A stretch of DNA of 64,000 bases, from contig NC_091144.1 in assembly GCF_041381155.1 (NCBI RefSeq), forward strand, positions 5,675,501 through 5,739,500, given 5' to 3'. The notes under the pieces were generated by a model. That model saw only the letters and a list, made by a program, of their open reading frames with translations, was not told the origin of the DNA and ran no database searches. Shown piece by piece: positions 59,401 to 64,000 of the stretch. This DNA is from Argopecten irradians. Lineage: Eukaryota > Mollusca > Bivalvia > Pectinida > Pectinidae. Each line of letters opens with the position of its first letter. Within the stretch, counting starts at the first letter, position 1. The position numbers and the translations under genes are program-made.

Positions 59401-62400
59401 TAAGTGATACCACTAAAACAATAAAGTGATACCACTAAAACAATAAGTGATACCACTAAAAATAAGTGATACCATAAAACAATAAAGTGATACCACTAAA
59501 ACAATAAAGTGATACCACTAAAACAATAAGGTGATAAAACCACTAAAACAATAAGGTGATACCACTAAAACAAATAATGATACACTAAACAATAAGTGAT
59601 ACCACTAAAACAATAAGGTGATACCACTAAAACAATAAGGTGATACCACTAAAACAATAAGGTGATACCACTAAAACAATAAGGTGATACCACTAAAACA
59701 ATAAGTGATACCACTAAAACAATAAGGTGATACCACTAAAACAATAAGGTGAATACCACTAAAACAATAAGATGATACCACTAAAAACAATAAGGTGATA
59801 CCACTAAAACAATAAGATACCACTAAAACAATAAGGTGATACCACTAAAACAATAAGGTATACCACTAAAACAATAAGGTGATACCACTAAAACAATAAG
59901 TGATACCACTAAAACAATAAGTGATACCACTAAAACAATAAGGTGATACCACTAAAACAATAAGGTATACCACTAAAACAATAAGGTGATACCACTAAAA
60001 CAATAAGGTATACCACTAAAACAATAAGGTGATACCACTAAAACAATAAGTGATACCACTAAAACAATAAGTGATACCACTAAAACAATAGATGATACCA
60101 CTAAAACAATAAGGATACCACTAAAACAATAAGTGATACCACTAAAACAATAAGATGATACCACTAAAACAATAAATGATACCACTAAAACAATAGTGAT
60201 ACCACTAAAATAATAGGATAATACCACTAAAACAATAGTATACACTAAAACAATAAGGTGATACCACTAAAACAATAAGATAATACCACTAAAACAATAG
60301 GATAATACCACTAAAACATTTGATTTGTGATAATTTGCAAGTTGTCCTAACCCAATCATCGATTGTGAGTCCCCAAACCGATTCCCAACACTATAATAAA
60401 GAGTTGAAATTAATTTAATAATAAAATATTTGACAAGTCCTTTTATATCACAGTTGCCCTGCCCGACTCTTTTCGTGTCACCAGCATGGACGGGGATTGC
60501 CACGTGACGTGTTTTGTCTGGGTATTTGACATGTCCTATTTTTGTTACAGTTGCCCTGCCCGATTGTTGTCGTACGCGTGTCACCAGCACGGACTGGGAG
60601 TACCACGTGACGTGTTTTGTCTGGGTATTTGACATGTCCTATTTTTGTTACAGTTGCCCTGCCCGATTGTTGTCGTACGCGTGTCACCAGCACGGACTGG
60701 GAGTACCACGTGACATGTTATGGCTGCCAACTAAACGATGTACCCACTGGTTTATCATTGAACACAACTGTACTCAATCTAGGAAACAACAGCATTGTAA
60801 GAATAGACGATCACTCGTTCAAAGATTTACCCCATCTCAGGTCTCTATTGCTTTCACGCAACCAAATACATACGATCTCCTCAGGAGCGTTTGCCAGTCT
60901 TAAGAATCTTGACCTGTTGGATCTTTCCAACAACAACTTAGAACATTTCGCGTTTGATTCATCTGTGTTTAAACATCTGGAGAAACTAAGTTGTCTTTAT
61001 TTAAATAACAATAACTTTCATTTGAAAAGACTTTATCCTGAAAATGCGATTTCCCACGCTAAAGCACTTACCTCCTTGAACATAGATATATTCGAGGATT
61101 TTAAATTTGGACAGGGGTTTCTTAACTTAACCAATCTTCAAACACTAAACGTTTTCCAGAAGGGTACGGCACGGATATCAATCCGAAATACTTCATTTAG
61201 AGGTCTGGAACAATCGCAAATAACGCATTTTATTCTATATTGTACGATGAAATCTATGGAGCCCGGTTCACTATCGCCATTAAGAAATCTTTTGTCGCTT
61301 ACTCTGGATTCGAGGAAAACCTTGTCCATCCACATGGTCTTGCGGGCTCTCTATGGTCTCCAAGGAAGAACAATGGAATCAATCCGACTCCCACACAATC
61401 ACATCCGCTACACTAGAAATGGCTATTTAGAAAAAACAGATCTCGTATTTCTTGGAACAATTTGTGTTCGGCGTTTGGACTTAGCCGGAAATCTCATTTC
61501 TGGGATCACGATGGAGGCGGTGTTGTCTTGGCACAGTAGAGCTTGTTTGGAGGTTTTGGATGTGTCGAGAAATGTGCTAGAATCACCTCAGCTCTTAAGT
61601 CTCCTTGTGCTATTTCCATCCATAACTCACGTGTATGCATCGTACGAAGTCCGACAATATAGTAGAAAACGGCGCAGTATTTGGAACAGAAAATCTATCG
61701 TGTTTTTTCCTCAAAGTCTTCGTCACCTTTATCTGTCCCATGACCCAATGAACTTCGACATCAGCGATGTCACAACTGTCTCCGACGACAACAACCTGAG
61801 GACGCTGGATGTGAGTTACCCTGTGATGGAAGTAACCTGTTCGGGAGGATACATCAAAGGCCTGCTTCGCCTACAGCAACTTATCATGTCAGGATGGGAA
61901 TGTTCACATACGAGTAATCGGTTTTTTGTCGAATTTCCAAACCTATCGCGCCTGGACGCCAAAAATTGTAACTTGGGCAATAAACTAGGTATGGAGGGAC
62001 ATTCGTTATTTACGGGTCTTTACAACCTCTCATTTACAGATCTAGCCTTTAATAATATCAATACATTGAGTTTAGACACGTTCAAAGACCAGGCCTATTC
62101 GCTAAAAGTTTTGAATCTGACTGGCAATCACATGGAACGCATTCCTATGGACATTCTAACGTCACTGTATGTTCTGGAAATACTGGATTTGCGTGACAAT
62201 GTTATAATTAAACTTTCTGGCAAAGACTGTTCTTTTCTGGAAAACCACCGTTCTAGGTCAGATAAATTCCAGATCCTGTTGGCGGGAAACCCTGTAGCGT
62301 GTAACTGTGACAACCTAGAGTTCGTTACCTGGTTAGGTACTTCTACCGTTGTGTATGATAGAGTTGATATTTCGTGCATAACGCCACATGGATCTAAGGT

Positions 62401-63082
62401 GTTAGTTTCAGAATTCCTGGAAACCATGGATGAATTCCAGGACAGTTGTGTGGCCCAGTTCTGGTTGTTAATGTCGGTCATTCTGACCGTGGTTTGTATA
62501 TTGATGGGTATTCTCTCTCGGTTGGCATGGCGACACAGTATCACACTACGGGTGATGTGTCGAGATCCGAGAGAACACGACGTATATCCATATGACTTAT
62601 TCTTGGTGTACAGTGAACAGGATTCCGGCTGGGTAAGGAATACATTGGCGCCATGGCTGGAGGAACACGGAATAGAGTATTGCGCCGAGGACAAAAACCT
62701 GGAACTTGGCGGAGACAAAGCCGATCAAATTATGAACGCTATAGACGATTCATGCCAAGTCGTTTTTATCGTAAGTTGTACATTTCTAGAATGTGATTGG
62801 TCGCTATATACAATGAAATTTGCAAATACATATTCATATCGAGACGGAAGAGAGAACATGAGTATTATTATCATGCTTAACGATATGAAACGCAGTGAGT
62901 TTCCGAAACGTATCCGAAAGAACTGGGATGCCATACGTCCTGTAAAATGGCCAAATGAGGGTAATACTAACCGAAGTCAAGTCTCTAAGGAGGAGGAAAT
63001 ATTTTGGAAACGTTTGCTCAGTCGAATTCGAAGGGGAAGTAATCGCCTTATACCGGTGCCTGTAAGTGACACAGCGGTGTAA
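56439..63082 (+). CDS. Toll-like receptor (LRR ectodomain, one membrane pass, TIR)
   Basis: Exon 1 (56439-56496) encodes MKTNVCVSVICYLWIIHYS, a signal peptide, and ends in phase 1 at CAG|GTAGGT. Exon 2 (60654-63082) continues with VALPDCC, giving 828 aa. The ectodomain has an N-terminal cysteine region, many LRRs (VLNLGNNSIVRID, LDLLDLSNNNLEHF, LKVLNLTGNHMERI) and a single C-terminal cap with CNCDNLEFVTWL, as in single-cysteine-cluster TLRs. A membrane helix spans about 622-644. The TIR starts near 664: box 1 is YDLFLVYS (666-673) and box 3 FW is in EEEIFWKRL. The BB-loop region EDKNLELGG lacks the usual RDxxPG proline. It should sense ligands at the cell surface or endosome and signal through TIR adaptors. 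Exon 2 alone has no ATG before the LRRs, so exon 1 is needed. Confidence 0.9.
56612..60320 (+). repeat. 22-bp satellite of about 3.7 kb in TLR intron 1
   Basis: About 165 units of GGTGATACCACTAAAACAAT then AA, with variants AAGTGATACC and AAGATGATACC and many 1-3 base deletions. Units are very similar throughout, which suggests recent expansion or homogenisation. It separates the signal-peptide exon from the main exon. AATAAAGTGATACC variants create many AATAAA words on the sense strand. Confidence 0.95.
60442..60720 (+). repeat. Triplicated splice acceptor and exon start of the TLR main exon
   Basis: A segment with TTTGTTACAG|TTGCCCTGCCCGATTG and the following 80-90 bases occurs three times, with exon-like starts at 60454, 60551 and 60654 (97 and 103 bases apart). 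The first copy is more diverged (ATATCACAG, GACTCTTTTCG); the second and third are nearly identical. Only the third opens into the full LRR frame. Starting at the second shifts the frame and stops after roughly 115 codons. Confidence 0.85.
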
Positions 63083-63874
63083 ATCATATGATGTTGACAT
63101 CCCAATACTTAGAACTACGTCTGTACTTTTAGTATATTCTTAATATCTACCGTACCGCTCACAAGACGTGAAAATCACAATTTGTGGACTTGACGGATAA
63201 ATTCCCTTCAAAAAGACCTTCGTATGTATAATGCAAAAAAAATTGTCTCGCTGAGAATTTGTTATTTTATACGGTTCAGTTTTATGGCCTACAGTAGGTA
63301 AGAGATATAAAAAATATGGTAAAATGCTTACAAATGTTTTAATAATGGTTTGCATAATCATTACTTTGCTCCATTAGCAGTAATAGGCACCAATTGTAGC
63401 TCTAAAGACGACGCCATTTTCTGTCTATAAGTCATTTGAGCTACAATATTATAGATAGTGACAGTTTTACCACTGTATGATCAGTTCATTGTCTCCATCC
63501 AGCTACATCGCCGACATATCATATTAACATAATGCAATTATTTACCTATATATAGATGTCACACTTTCGAGTTAATTATATGTACAAACATAATTTTGAC
63601 AGCTCTGGCATAAATATCCATGTACTTCCAAGATTCTGGAAGTAGCAATTTTGTTGGGGAAAGGTCAGTAATATGCACCAGCTGCAGCTCTAAAGACGAC
63701 ACCATTCTCTGTCTAAAGTCTTTTGAGCTACAATATGCAGCTAATAAAACAGTTCTGTAGAGTATCCGGTTATACGTAGAACGAATATATACGTACCTGG
63801 CCTATACAATATAGCTGCAATTCTAAAGACGACACCATTTTCTGTCTAAAGTCTTCTGAGCTGCAATATTTTAG
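63083..63874. other. TLR 3' flank made of repeated pieces
   Basis: No coding exon is supported. The segment 63160-63450 matches 54640-54930 (shared GACGTGAAAATCACAATTTG and TTTAATAATGGTTTGCATAA). The motif AGCTCTAAAGACGACACCAT with TTTTCTGTCTAAAGTC occurs near 63400, 63690 and 63825 as well as 54890. A possible AATAAA for the TLR is near 63742. Confidence 0.5.
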
Positions 63875-64000
63875 CTAATCATACAGTGTACTTCCCCAAG
63901 GCCGTTTATATTCCTTCAGCCACTCGAACACAGCGTCCTCTTGTTCTGATGCTAGACTAAACGACTCTCGTTGCTGATCATCAGCGAGGTTCTGGACCAC
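63875..64000 (-). CDS. Partial last exon of an unrecognised gene, cut by the window edge
   Basis: The minus strand reads VVQNLADDQQRESFSLAS, EQEDAVFEWLKEYKRPWG and STLYD before TAG (63875-63877). The near-identical copy at 54932-55078 keeps the reading frame with a conservative change (S to T), which argues for real coding sequence. I do not recognise the family. The rest of the gene would lie to the right of the window. Confidence 0.45.
   Translation of the reverse strand: MVQNLADDQQRESFSLASEQEDAVFEWLKEYKRPWGSTLYD

Noticed and set aside
56612-60320. Regular direct repeats suggesting a CRISPR array
   Set aside because: Units are contiguous with no unique spacers, in a eukaryotic intron. The same reasoning excludes the 37-bp, 40-bp, 35-bp and 24-bp arrays.
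60617-60653. Start of the TLR at a TTG 36 bases before the acceptor
   Set aside because: TTG is not a credible animal start here and the sequence is duplicated intron. The signal-peptide exon at 56439 explains the N terminus.
60514-60903. 129-codon plus frame overlapping the TLR start
   Set aside because: It arises from reading the duplicated acceptor region out of frame and ends within the LRR exon. Treated as a possible mis-splicing product, not a gene.

Overview
The window is animal nuclear DNA, AT-rich, with short exons, GT-AG introns and very many tandem repeats. A bivalve mollusc fits best, possibly a scallop or a relative. The grounds are pearl-like elements with a core of about 158-bp units, molluscan tRNA-derived SINE pieces, repeats ending in GGGCCTCTTGTT, and a divergent Toll-like receptor. 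Species cannot be fixed from sequence reading alone. I saw no LTR retrovirus or Polinton remains.

Four host genes can be assembled exon by exon, with all reading phases agreeing. (1) 9113-18201 (+): a seven-exon protein of 872 aa with an N-terminal TIR domain and a very long Ser/Gln/Asn-rich tail. (2) 34369-35808 (-): TMEM230, three coding exons, 116 aa. (3) 43351-51843 (+): STARD7, eight exons, 402 aa, a START-domain lipid carrier. (4) 56439-63082 (+): a Toll-like receptor of 828 aa, with a signal-peptide exon and one large exon for LRRs, membrane segment and TIR. A fifth, unrecognised gene is cut by the right edge (63875-64000, -), and a duplicated piece of it lies at 54932-55078. TMEM230 and STARD7 appear to share a bidirectional promoter near 42.9-43.3 kb.

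Layout: 1-1437 is a 37-bp satellite. 1.4-9.1 kb has no confident gene and holds SINE and LINE scraps, a GAT-rich microsatellite and a foldback MITE. 9.1-18.2 kb is the TIR gene, whose fifth intron is packed with a LINE piece, a mariner-type element and mollusc repeats. 18.2-34 kb is gene-poor, with a large pearl-like element, a tRNA-like sequence, a hairpin, an AT array carrying a U1-like motif and a second pearl-like element. 34-43 kb is TMEM230, whose presumed first intron holds a 40-bp satellite invaded by a TTAA MITE, a hairpin-ended element and a 4.4-kb MULE that itself carries a pearl-like element. 43-52 kb is STARD7, with three intronic minisatellites and a Harbinger-like element nested in a MITE. 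54-64 kb is the TLR between duplicated flanks; its intron is mostly a 3.7-kb 22-bp satellite.

The most unusual signal is at splice sites. In the TIR gene, a 35-bp repeat has copied the first 5' splice site five times. In the TLR, a repeat of about 100 bp has copied the 3' splice site of the main exon three times. In both genes the unit length is not a multiple of three, so site choice decides whether the protein is read through or cut short. Both genes belong to TIR-type innate immune signalling.
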